Shown here: in pieces, positions 23,201 to 34,826 of the stretch
How positions within the stretch are numbered: the first letter of the stretch is position 1
How the letters are laid out: each line of letters begins with the position of its first letter
Notes under the pieces: model-generated
What the model was told of the DNA's origin: nothing
The model's input: only the letters and a program-made list of their open reading frames with translations
Databases searched by the model: none
Assembly (NCBI GenBank): GCA_013076295.1
Contig: RQOL01000660.1
Coordinates: 6,662,896 to 6,726,895, forward strand
Reading direction: 5' to 3'
Source: Sanderia malayensis
Taxonomy: Eukaryota; Cnidaria; Scyphozoa; Semaeostomeae; Pelagiidae
Length of the DNA stretch: 64,000 bases
Position numbers and translations under genes: made by a program

Positions 23201-26200
23201 ATGAAATCACGGTGATGGTTTGGAATAAAATGAAATCACGGTGGTGGCTTGGAAAAATGGTGAAACCACTACCTTGAAAATTCACTATTAATGAGTCCTC
23301 TAATAAACGACCATGGACAGATGGGAATTGGCCTAATAACAACAAGTGGGTCAAAGAATCTATAAATTGAATATGATGGATTGGAAAAAAATGAAATCAC
23401 GGTGGTGGTTTGGAATAAAATGAAATCATGGTGGTGGTTTGGAACAATGGTGAAACCACTACCTTGAAAATTCACTATAAATGAGACCTCTAATAAACGA
23501 CCATGGATAGATGGGAATTGACCTAATAACAACAAGTGGGTCAAAGAATCTATAAATTGAAGATGATGGTTTGAAAAAATGTGAAAACACGGTGGTGGTT
23601 TGGAAAAAAATGAAATCACGGTGGTGGTTTGAAAAAAATGAAATCACGGTGGTGGTTTGGAACAATGGTGAAACCACTACCTTGAAAATTCACTATAAAT
23701 GAGACCTCTAATAAACGACCATGGATAGATGGGAATTGACTTAATAACAATAAGTGGGTCAAAGAATCCATAAATTGAAGATGATGGTTTGAAAAAATGT
23801 GAAAACACGGTGGTGGTTTGGAATAAAATGAAATCTCGGTAGTGGTTTGGAAAAAATGAAATCACGATGGTGGTTTGGAACAATGGTGAAACCACTACCT
23901 TGAAAATTCACTATAAATGAGACCTCTAATAAACGACCATGGATAGATGGGAATTGACTTAATAACAATAAGTGGGTCAAAGAATCTATAAATTGAAGAT
24001 GATGGTTTGAAAAAATGTGAAAACACGGTGGTGGTTTGGAAAAAATGAAATCACGGTGGTGGTTTGGAAAAATGGTGAAACCACTACCTTGAAAATTCAC
24101 TATAAATGAGACCTCTGATAAACGACCATGGATAGATGGGAATTGACCTAATAACAACAAGTGGGTCAAAGAATCTATAAATTGAAGATGATGGTTTGAA
24201 AAAATGTGAAAACACGGTGTTGGTTTGGAAAAAAATGAAATCACGGTGATGGTTTGGAATAAAATGAAATCACGGTGGTGGCTTGGAAAAATGGTGAAAC
24301 CACTACCTTGAAAATTCACTATTAATGAGTCCTCTAATAAACGACCATGGATAGATGGGAATTGCCCTAATAACAACAAATGGGTCAAAGAATCTATAAA
24401 TTGAAGATGATGGTTTGAAAAAATGTAAAAACACGGTGTTGGTTTGGAAAAAATGAAATCACGGTGATGGTTTGGAATAAAATGAAATCACGGTGGTGGC
24501 TTGGAAAAATGGTGAAACCACTACCTTGAAAATTCACTATTAATGAGTCCTCTAATAAACGACCATGGACAGATGGGAATTGGCCTAATAACAACAAGTG
24601 GGTCAAAGAATCTATAAATTGAATATGATGGATTGGAAAAAAATGAAATCACGGTGGTGGTTTGGAATAAAATGAAATCATGGTGGTGGTTTGGAACAAT
24701 GGTGAAACCACTACCTTGAAAATTCACTATAAATGAGACCTCTAATAAACGACCATGGATAGATGGGAATTGACCTAATAACAACAAGTGGGTCAAAGAA
24801 TCTATAAATTGAAGATGATGGTTTGAAAAAATGTGAAAACACGGTGGTGGTTTGGAAAAAAATGAAATCACGGTGGTGGTTTGGAAAAAATGAAATCACG
24901 GTGGTGGTTTGGAACAATGGTGAAACCACTACCTTGAAAATTCACTATAAATGAGACCTCTAATAAACGACCATGGATAGATGGGAATTGACTTAATAAC
25001 AATAAGTGGGTCAAAGAATCCATAAATTGAAGATGATGGTTTGAAAAAATGTGAAAACACGGTGGTGGTTTGGAATAAAATGAAATCTCGGTAGTGGTTT
25101 GGAAAAAATGAAATCACGATGGTGGTTTGGAACAATGGTGAAACCACTACCTTGAAAATTCACTATAAATGAGACCTCTAATAAACGACCATGGATAGAT
25201 GGGAATTGACTTAATAACAATAAGTGGGTCAAAGAATCCATAAATTGAAGATGATGGTTTGAAAATATATGAAAACACGGTGGTGGTTTGGAAAAAATGA
25301 AATCACGGTGGTGGTTTGGAAAAAATGAAATCACGGTGGTGGTTTGGAACAATGGTGAAACCACTACCTTGAAAATTCACTATAAATGAGACCTCTAATA
25401 AACGACCATGGATAGATGGGAATTGACTTAATAACAATAAGTGGGTCAAAGAATCTATAAATTGAAGATGATGGTTTGAAAAAATGTGAAAACACGGTGG
25501 TGGTTTGGAAAAAATGAAATCACGGTGGTGGTTTGGAAAAATGGTCAAACCACTACCTTGAAAATTCACTATAAATGAGACCTCTGATAAACGACCATGG
25601 ATAGATGGGAATTGACCTAATAACAATAAGTGGGTCAAAGAATCTATAAATTGAAGATGATGGTTTGAAAAAATGTGAAAACACGGTGGTGGTTTGGAAA
25701 AAATGAAATCACGGTAGTGGTTTGGAAAAATGGTCAAACCACTACCTTGAAAATTCACTATTAATGAGACATCTAATAAACGACCATGGATAGATGGGAA
25801 TTGACTTAATAACAGTAAGTGGGTCAAAGAATCCATAAATTGAAGATGATGGTTTGAAAAAATGTGAAAACACGGTGGTGGTTTGGAAAAAAATGAAATC
25901 ACGGTGGTGGTTTGGAAAAAATGAAATCACGGTGGTGGTTTGGAACAATGGTGAAACCACTACCTTGAAAATTCACTATAAATGAGACCTCTGATAAACG
26001 ACCATGGATAGATGGGAATTGACCTAATAACAATAAGTGGGTCAAAGAATCTATAAATTGAAGATGATGGTTTGAAAAAATGTGAAAACACGGTGGTGGT
26101 TTGGAAAAAATGAAATCACGGTAGTGGTTTGGAAAAATGGTCAAACCACTACCTTGAAAATTCACTATTAATGAGACATCTAATAAACGACCATGGATAG

Positions 26201-26895
26201 ATGGGAATTGACTTAATAACAATAAGTGGGTCAAAGAATCCATAAATTGAAGATGATGGTTTGAAAAAATGTGAAAACACGGTGGTGGTTTGGAAAAAAA
26301 TGAAATCACGGTGGTGGTTTGGAAAAAATGAAATCACGGTGGTGGTTTGGAACAATGGTGAAACCACTACCTTGAAAATTCACTATAAATGAGACCTCTA
26401 ATAAACGACCATGGATAGATGGGAATTGACTTAATAACAATAAGTGGGTCAAAGAATCTATCAATTGAAGATGATGGTTTGAAAAAATGTGAAAACACGG
26501 TGGTGGTTTGGAAAAAAATGAAATCACGGTGGTGGTTTGGGAAAAATGAAATCACGGTGGTGGTTTGAAAAATTGGTGAAGCCACTACCTTGAAAATTCA
26601 CTATTAATGAGACCTCTAATAAACGACCATGGATAGATGGGAATTGACTTAATATTAACAAGTGGGTCAAAGAATCTATAAATTGAAGATGATGGTTTGA
26701 AAAAGTATGAAAACACGGTGGTGGTTTGAAAAATTGATGAAAACACGGTGGTGGTTTGAAAAATTGATGAAACCACCACCTTGAAAATTCACTATTAATG
26801 AGACCTCTGATAAACGACCATGGATAGATGGGAATTGACCTAATAACAACAAATGGGTCAAAGAATCTATAAATTGAAGATGATGGTTTGAAACA
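20290..26895. repeat. 6.6-kb minisatellite array, basic unit about 190-220 bp with internal 27-30 bp sub-repeats
   Basis: The recurring block runs from GAAACCACTACCTTGAAAAT through ACCATGGATAGATGGGAATT, then TGGGTCAAAGAATC, then one to three copies of a short sub-unit with ATCACGGTGGTGGTTTGGAA. Differences in sub-unit number set the unit length (218 bp is common). A larger segment repeats at a spacing of 1252 bp: 22507-23619 matches 23759-24871. Long minus-strand open frames are a by-product of the repeat and have no known domain. Confidence 0.95.
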
Positions 26896-27535
26896 ATATG
26901 TAGTTTTTATTCACTTAATATTATCTCAAGAAATTGAGCGGTTAGCCTACCGGCCCGGTTTGCGTGAGTATGAATAAGCTTTTACGAGCGGTGATCCCGA
27001 TTTCAATTTTTGAACTTTGCTATGTTCTACAAACCCAGTACTGAACTTTCTTAAGATTTTTGCGAGCCGAGCCCTACTTTCATATTCTGCAACCTTGCTC
27101 CAGTGCGAAACAAAGAAACAAAAAATTCAATTGCAATTAATTTAGATATGAATGAAAAAATCTAGATTATTGTTAATGTACTTTATGATACAAAATTCAA
27201 ACTAAAACATTGGACCACAGTCGACTCGACATTCGATACGCCTATTAACATTGATTTTTAATGTTGGACCACTTGTAGCCAACCTCCTGCTATCATATAT
27301 GTTCTTCTTATCTTTAAAACATTAGTTTACCCAACTTGCATACAATTTTTTTCTAAACAGCGGGTTGGACACCATTTTACTTAAAATTCCATGGGACATA
27401 GTAGGGCTTTTATTTTTCGATATATTGCTCAACCTGTGTTAAAATCAAATCATTAGGTTTTATGGCATAGTCAATTAGTTCGCAATTTAGATCATATACG
27501 ATTGAATCGAGGGATAATCAATTGATGCGCTTTGT
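26896..27535. other. Array right flank and DMXL 3'UTR/downstream region
   Basis: From 26908 the sequence TTATCTCAAGAAATTGAGCG continues into GCCTACCGGCCCGG. This matches, inverted, the region at 8400-8450, so it is a dispersed-repeat end. The remainder is AT-rich and must include the DMXL 3'UTR. Confidence 0.5.
27409..27414 (-). terminator. Candidate poly(A) signal for DMXL
   Basis: AATAAA on the minus strand, about 120 nt past the DMXL stop codon, a reasonable distance for a short 3'UTR. Confidence 0.45.
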
Positions 27536-30500
27536 CTAAGCAAATGTTTCCACAATGTTTAATTGACGAAGTTTCAGTGACCCATCAGATCCGCATGACA
27601 TCAGGTGAAGAGAAGGTAAAATCGATAACTGTTGTACCCCTGTGCTTCCATGGCGTAGGTAAGTACCGCGCAAATGTTCTTTTCGGAGTACGTCATACAG
27701 TTCGTGAACAGTTAGGCCCCAAATCTAAAAAAGTTTAAAAATAAACGCATGTTATTAACAATTTCATGTTGCATACTTTCGCAAATCGCAAAATTGAATA
27801 ATTTGCGTATTGTGCATATATTTCCACATTTCGCGAATTTGTCCATGCAAGAGCTAAAGGCAGTTTTCCGACTCCTATTGCTGAACTATGCAACAAATTT
27901 TCTTACTTTAATATCACCATCTGCTGAGCCACTGGCAAAGAATTCTTCGTTGGATTCCAGTGCAAAACATTTGATAGCAGAATCGTGAGCTTGAAATTTA
28001 TGCAGCAGTTTACGCTGGCGAATATCAAATATACCTTTGAGTAAACGAGTTAAGTTATTTTAATAAACAAGAAAATGAATCAGCAAAAAGATCAATGGTG
28101 TGAGTGATAAATAAAAGAGAAATATACAAAAGAAGAAATAAATGAAAACAAAAATAGCTCAAAGGATACATATATTGCCACGCCTTCCACCAGATAGTAA
28201 ACACTGTTGTCCAGGAACGTACATGAGAGATTGAGAGCTGTGATCTTGCTGAACGAAAGCTGCAACAAAAAATAATAATAACAAAAACTATGAGCAGCAA
28301 TACTTAATTAAATACAAATAGAAATTCAATCTTCAAAACCGATCATTTGGCAATAAGAGACAAAGATTTCTTCTTACAGTGAACTAATGAACGACGAGAT
28401 GACATCAGGGTATCCCATATACACACAGTCCTGTGGAAAGAAGTTCTTAATTTCAAACAAATGCAAAACAACATAGCATTCTTAAGCTGGTAACATTAGC
28501 TATGTCGATACTGTGAATCGTCAATAACATGTTCCCGAGAGGCTGGTGGTTGCAGATATTATATTATATTGATATACATCTCCAATGGCAGCAAATATAA
28601 CGTAAGTGCATTAAGTAGTGACATCAAAGAAGCATTTCGGGTTTACTTGTGCCCTTTCCACAAGAAAGGTATAGATCTAATGTTGTAAATATACTTGCAG
28701 CAGAAGATTATTTTCCCATTGTAAGAAAGAAACAAAATAATTAGAAGAGAAAAGGCACAAGTTAAACGGATAAATTACTTGGATTCAGATGAATGTCCTG
28801 CCGTTGCAAGAAAACTCGATGATCCCAAAAATTCAAAGTCGTATGCTTGTCGGCTGTAAGCTTTTATGGTCTAAAAAACAATTCCAAAATAAGCGAAAAG
28901 CCGTCTTAAAATGTCAATAGCAAGAAGTAAAAAATATGAGTAAAAGCTCAATGTAAAGTTACGAGTGGGCTTGGACCCCTTTCAAAAGGCAGCCGACTCT
29001 TCAAATATTAAAAAAAATTTGACATTAAATCTCCTGTTTCGACAGCGTAACGCACGGTAGTTACCTGTAGGCATGTAATCAGAATACCCGGGATAATATA
29101 GCCCAGAATAAGTAACCCGTCATCAAATATGATATATACAGACTCACAAGCACCACATGTTTCACTAAAGCTACTGTTACACGGGGCAATGCTTCACGAC
29201 AACTTGTCACGCAGTGAGAAATAAAAAGATTTACAGAAAACTTTTGTAAGAGGTGTTATACGACCCAGCAGCAATCTTTGCGACTAGCAATGACTGAAGC
29301 CGGGCAGCCGTATTTGGAGACTGTGGACAGTGAAAAATGTTAACTGCGCTTGCGCCAAAAGTAAGGTGAAAATGCAAGATGCAAAAATCGATGTTACGCA
29401 GTGTAAAAATTGCTTGGAATCGTTGCACAAAGTAAAATAGAATATTACTTCAGGTGCGAGTGTTGCACCTGCGAGTGTTGCAAGCAACTAATGTTACGTC
29501 GAGCAACTGGCCAACATGTAGCAAAAAAATTACGCCACAAGTTGGCAGTGAAACTTCCCTTCCCCGTGTAAACAGAAGCTTAAAGAGGCCAAAACTCGCA
29601 AATTTCGGTTATTAAGACACTTATTAAGGCTCTTTACTGAAATGTGCGAATGCTGATTAATTAAGAAGTAGCTTTATAACTTACCACAAACGGTTTAGGA
29701 TTCATTGAACTCGTCAAGGTCCAAAGTGACAGAAAACCACTGTCATCTGCAGCACCAAACTAAGAAAAAATAATTACCAAATTACAAACCTTAAAAAATA
29801 ATAATTTTTCAAGAAGCCGGACAAGATGAAACTCAGTCTATTGATGGACTAACGAGCCTGAGTGCTGAGAAAAGAAAAGGCGGTTGCAACAAACATATGA
29901 AACGTTTTATTCATTCTCCTTCTTAGGTTACATTGGTTTCGTTATCTATTGCAATGCGTGTAAAAAACTGCCAAAACACGTTCAATACTTATGAAGGGAA
30001 AAATGTAAAGGACAAGTGATTACGTAAGTACAGTGGTCCACTTGGACATTACATAGGGGTTTTAACCAATTGTAGGCTTTACTTTGCAAGACAGTATACA
30101 GTTAGGACAGAAAGAGACCAGAGCATATCTATACAACGATGTGACAACCAAAAAATCAACCTTGTTTCCGAGCGAATTGAACCGAACACGGTTGACACGG
30201 TCGTTTGTGCCCGGTCCTCTAAACATGACAATCTGATCCGGGTGTCCAAACTCGAACATTCGGACACTACCATCGTTACCACCAGTTACATCTGAAAAAT
30301 AAAAAATTAAAAACAATGCATTAACTGTGCTTATGAATAGCTCTGTAATTATTTTGAAATAATTAACAGAGAAATAGCATGGAAATACTATAAAACTATT
30401 TGCGAAACTAATGACACCGCTTACGTTATATAACAAAGAACGAAACTCCTTGGCTCCCTAGGCCTAAATAGGCCTTCCGTTAAATATTTGGTATCGTAGT

Positions 30501-33500
30501 TCCGTGCTGGTTTGCTAATTGTTTAGCTTTTCATTGCTTTCACTAAATGGGTGACTGGTCTATACAGAAGATCTTCTTTATAGATCAGTGCGTGAAACTC
30601 GTTGGTCGAAAACGTTGCTTATTCTAGCACTGGAGAGAGGCTTTCTGAAAATGGTAGATGAATGAACTCAGCCATTGTGCAAGCTACTCGTGAAAGTGTC
30701 GTCTTTTTTTACTCAAGTTTAAACGGGGTTAAATTTTACTCCGTTCTTTTTTGCCTCGGTATAGACGCAATGAAAAAAGGCAACGCGCACGAACAAGAAC
30801 GAAACCAAGGAGTTCATTTCCTCTTTTTAAGGCGATTTAATTCATTTAAAGTTAAACATAACCACTATCTATCCTTTGTCTCATACACTCCACCATCAAA
30901 CAATTTTGTAACACGCATCCGGGCAGCACCCACCTAAACCGTGTTGACAATTAGTCTGAAATTGCAAGGGAACTACAATAAAACTAGGATTGACCTATTA
31001 TGGAATATTGAAACTATACGAGAACAAAAACCTAATGAAAAATACTGTTACTGTGTTGACTCACTATATGTTGATTCATTATGTTGAGCACGTAAAGAAA
31101 CGAGAAATTGTTCCAACTCAGCAGGTTTCCTATTGTCCAGAGTACAGCTTGAACACATTCGTCGAACAGTAGTTGAGGAGATATCATGCTGTATTAAGAA
31201 ATTTCATTGCTACATGGATTATAAAGTATGAAAAAAACTTACAGTAGGGAAGACTGGGATGTGAATTCAATCGTCGGGTACCGGCCAAATTTCTTCGAAG
31301 AGTCTTGAACAAAGCGAAAAAACATCAATAAGAATAATGATAAAACATCAATAAGAATAATGATAAAACGTCAATAAGAATAATGATAAAACGTCAATAA
31401 GAATAATGATAAAACGTCAATAAGAATAATGATAAAACATCAATAAGAATAATGATAAAACATCAATAAGAATAATGATAAAACGTCAATAAGAATAATG
31501 ATAAAACGTCAATAAGAATAATGATAAAACATCAATAAGAATAATGATAAAACGTCAATAAGAATAATGATAAAACGTCAATAAGAATAATGATAAAACG
31601 TCAATAAGAATAATGATAAAACGTCAATAAGAATAATGATAAAACATCAATAAGAATAATGATAAAACGTCAATAAGAATAATGATAAAACGTCAATAAG
31701 AATAATGATAAAACGTCAATAAGAATAATGATAAAACATCAATAAGAATAATGATAAAACGTCAATAAGAATAATGATAAAACGTCAATAAGAATAATGA
31801 TAAAACGTCAATAAGAATAATGATAAAACATCAATAAGAATAATGATAAAACATCAATAAGAATAATGATAAAACGTCAATAAGAATAATGATAAAACGT
31901 CAATAAGAATAATGATAAAACGTCAATAAGAATAATGATAAAACATCAATAAGAATAATGATAAAACGTCAATAAGAATAATGATAAAACGTCAATAAGA
32001 ATAATGATAAAACGTCAATAAGAATAATGATAAAACATCAATAAGAATAATGATAAAACGTCAATAAGAATAATGATAAAACGTCAATAAGAATAATGAT
32101 AAAACGTCAATAAGAATAATGATAAAACATCAATAAGAATAATGATAAAACGTCAATAAGAATAATGATAAAACATCAATAAGAATAATGATAAAACGTC
32201 AATAAGAATAATGATAAAACGTCAATAAGAATAATGATAAAACGTCAATAAGAATAATGATAAAACATCAATAAGAAAATGATAAAACATCAATAAGAAT
32301 AATGATAAAACGTCAATAAGAATAATGATAAAACGTCAATAAGAATAATGATAAAACGTCAATAAGAATAATGATAAAACATCAATAAGAATAATGATAA
32401 AACGTCAATAAGAATAATGATAAAACATCAATAAGAATAATGATAAAACATCAATAAGAATAATGATAAAACATCAATAAGAATAATGATAAAACGTCAA
32501 TAAGAATAATGATAAAACGTCAATAAGAATAATGATAAAACGTCAATAAGAATAATGATAAAACATCAATAAGAATAATGATAAAACGTCAATAAGAATA
32601 ATGATAAAACATCAATAAGAATAATGATAAAACGTCAATAAGAATAATGATAAAACGTCAATAAGAATAATGATAAAACATCAATAAGAATAATGATAAA
32701 ACATCAATAAGAATAATGATAAAACGTCAATAAGAATAATGATAAAACGTCAATAAGAATAATGATAAAACGTCAATAAGAATAATGATAAAACATCAAT
32801 AAGAATAATGATAAAACATCAATAAGAATAATGATAAAACATCAATAAGAATAATGATAAAACGTCAATAAGAATAATGATAAAACGTCAATAAGAATAA
32901 TGATAAAACGTCAATAAGAATAATGATAAAACATCAATAAGAATAATGATAAAACGTCAATAAGAATAATGATAAAACGTCAATAAGAATAATGATAAAA
33001 CATCAATAAGAATAATGATAAAACATCAATAAGAATAATGATAAAACGTCAATAAGAATAATGATAAAACGTCAATAAGAATAATGATAAAACGTCAATA
33101 AGAATAATGATAAAACATCAATAAGAATAATGATAAAACGTCAATAAGAATAATGATAAAACGTCAATAAGAATAATGATAAAACGTCAATAAGAATAAT
33201 GATAAAACATCAATAAGAATAATGATAAAACGTCAATAAGAATAATGATAAAACATCAATAAGAATAATGATAAAACATCAATAAGAATAATGATAAAAC
33301 GTCAATAAGAATAATGATAAAACGTCAATAAGAATAACGATAAAACGTCATTAAGAATAATAATCACAATTATATACAAAAAAATCTCGAATCCCATGGT
33401 TATCCAATCAATAGGATAAGCAGTGGCAACAAAAGTAGAATAATTATAGATTAATAATATAATAGTGATACAACATGAAAATTTCGTAAAATAAAATGAA

Positions 33501-34826
33501 ATAAAACAAACCGGTGAATTGTTGTTTTTATTCGAAGATTTACTCTGAAATATATCTTCGTCTTCCTCTCTAAAAAAAAACAACAAATGAAAAATGAAAC
33601 ATTTACAAACTAAAGACAGAAATACAAAAACATACAAACATTTTTGGACATTTTTCAAATAACCTTTTAAGTTTCTTACATCAACACATTTTGGCTGGCA
33701 TAGCCTTATACATTGTTCCTTGTTTCCATAATAATAGCACAACCCCCGGGAAAACATGTCACTTGATACGGTCATCAATCGCCCATGCGTAAAATACAGG
33801 GGTGAGTAAGCAATAACAATAACATAACAAAATCTAAACTCACAGCAGTTTGGATCGATCACTCCATTGCCGAACAGGGTTTACCGTATCAGGATTCAGC
33901 ATTTCAGATACGTCCAATTCGACTACCTCGTGTAATGCAGCCACTGCTAACATGTTCCTATTGGCCTACAAGTTACAAAAACGTCATTAAAGTGGACTGA
34001 ACTAAATCTGAAGACGATGTCACTGCGAATCGCCTGAAATTATCCCATCTACGATTTTGCTGCAGAATATTTGAGGTAGCTACAAAGGTACGCAGCCAAC
34101 ATAACATTAGAGCTTACTCTGTTGAAGCAATAGCCCATGATCGGATCTTGTTCTTTGTAAACCACTTTAGATGAGAACACATCCGATTCCAGTTCGTCGC
34201 CCTGAGTGAAAAAAAACTCAATGTGAAATTGTCAAATATCAACATGTTAAATGCCCAGTTGGCTTCTTTCTTCGATCGCAAAGAATAATAAAGAAATATC
34301 AGAAAAAGAAATGCTGATTGAGCCGAGCGTCAATCTGTTTAATAACAACAACAACAACGACAACGGCGACAATGTTAACGAAGGTCACTGATGATAATGA
34401 TAATGAAGAACTCTCTCTAACTCCAGGCAAAAAGAAGTCAAGTGATGTGGGGTCACATCGAGAAAAAGTATCGCACAGCTCAGAAAAAGCTTGGGCTACT
34501 CAGTGATCCCCCCGCGCTTAGCGCATATACCTTATACTACGGCGGTATGATAGTATATACTAAGATGACAGCAAGCGTATTTGCAAAACCAATGAAAACA
34601 TGAAAAGCACCTAACGGGCATCCCTTCCACGGAGCGCTTCCCGGCGGTCTTTACAGAAAATGCAGTATGGTATTGCATCTGAAGAATAGTTCACAAATCA
34701 ATACTCACTGCTCCGGGATGGTGATCTTTATGGAAAGCCAACTCCAGAAAAGTGTCACGCAAAGACTCTTGATGAACCAAAGCATGCCAGAGTCTTTTAG
34801 ATGGGTTCGCATCTCTTTTTACACTC
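27536..34826 (-). CDS. DMXL: DMXL exons 27-38: C-terminal WD40 repeats
   Basis: Exons: 34709-34826, 34118-34201, 33844-33965, 33512-33569, 31243-31303, 30161-30291, 29685-29759, 28779-28870, 28378-28430, 28170-28259, 27907-28034, 27536-27724. Blocks are KRLWHALVHQESLRDTFLEL, NRNMLAVAALHEVVELDVSE, TRRLNSHPSLPYYVTGGNDG, FGAADDSGFLSLWTL, SSSFLATAGHSSESK, YVPGQQCLLSGGRRGNI and FFASGSADGDIKIWGL. The protein ends LRQLNIVETFA-stop. Exons 30 and 32 use weak donors (GTTTGT, GTTGAT), but flanking protein similarity and phase support them. Confidence 0.94.

Noticed and set aside
20151..26861. More than 20 overlapping minus-strand open frames up to 209 codons, rich in His, Phe, Ser and Pro
   Set aside because: They arise because the minisatellite unit lacks stops in several frames; the same peptide text appears in shifted frames and no domain, start context or splice structure supports coding.
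31320..33365. CRISPR-like array
   Set aside because: Units are contiguous with no unique spacers, and the sequence lies in an animal gene intron; it is a simple satellite.
33302..33862. 186-codon minus-strand frame through DMXL exon 30
   Set aside because: It contains exon 30 but otherwise reads through introns and into the 23-bp satellite; only 33512-33569 is coding.
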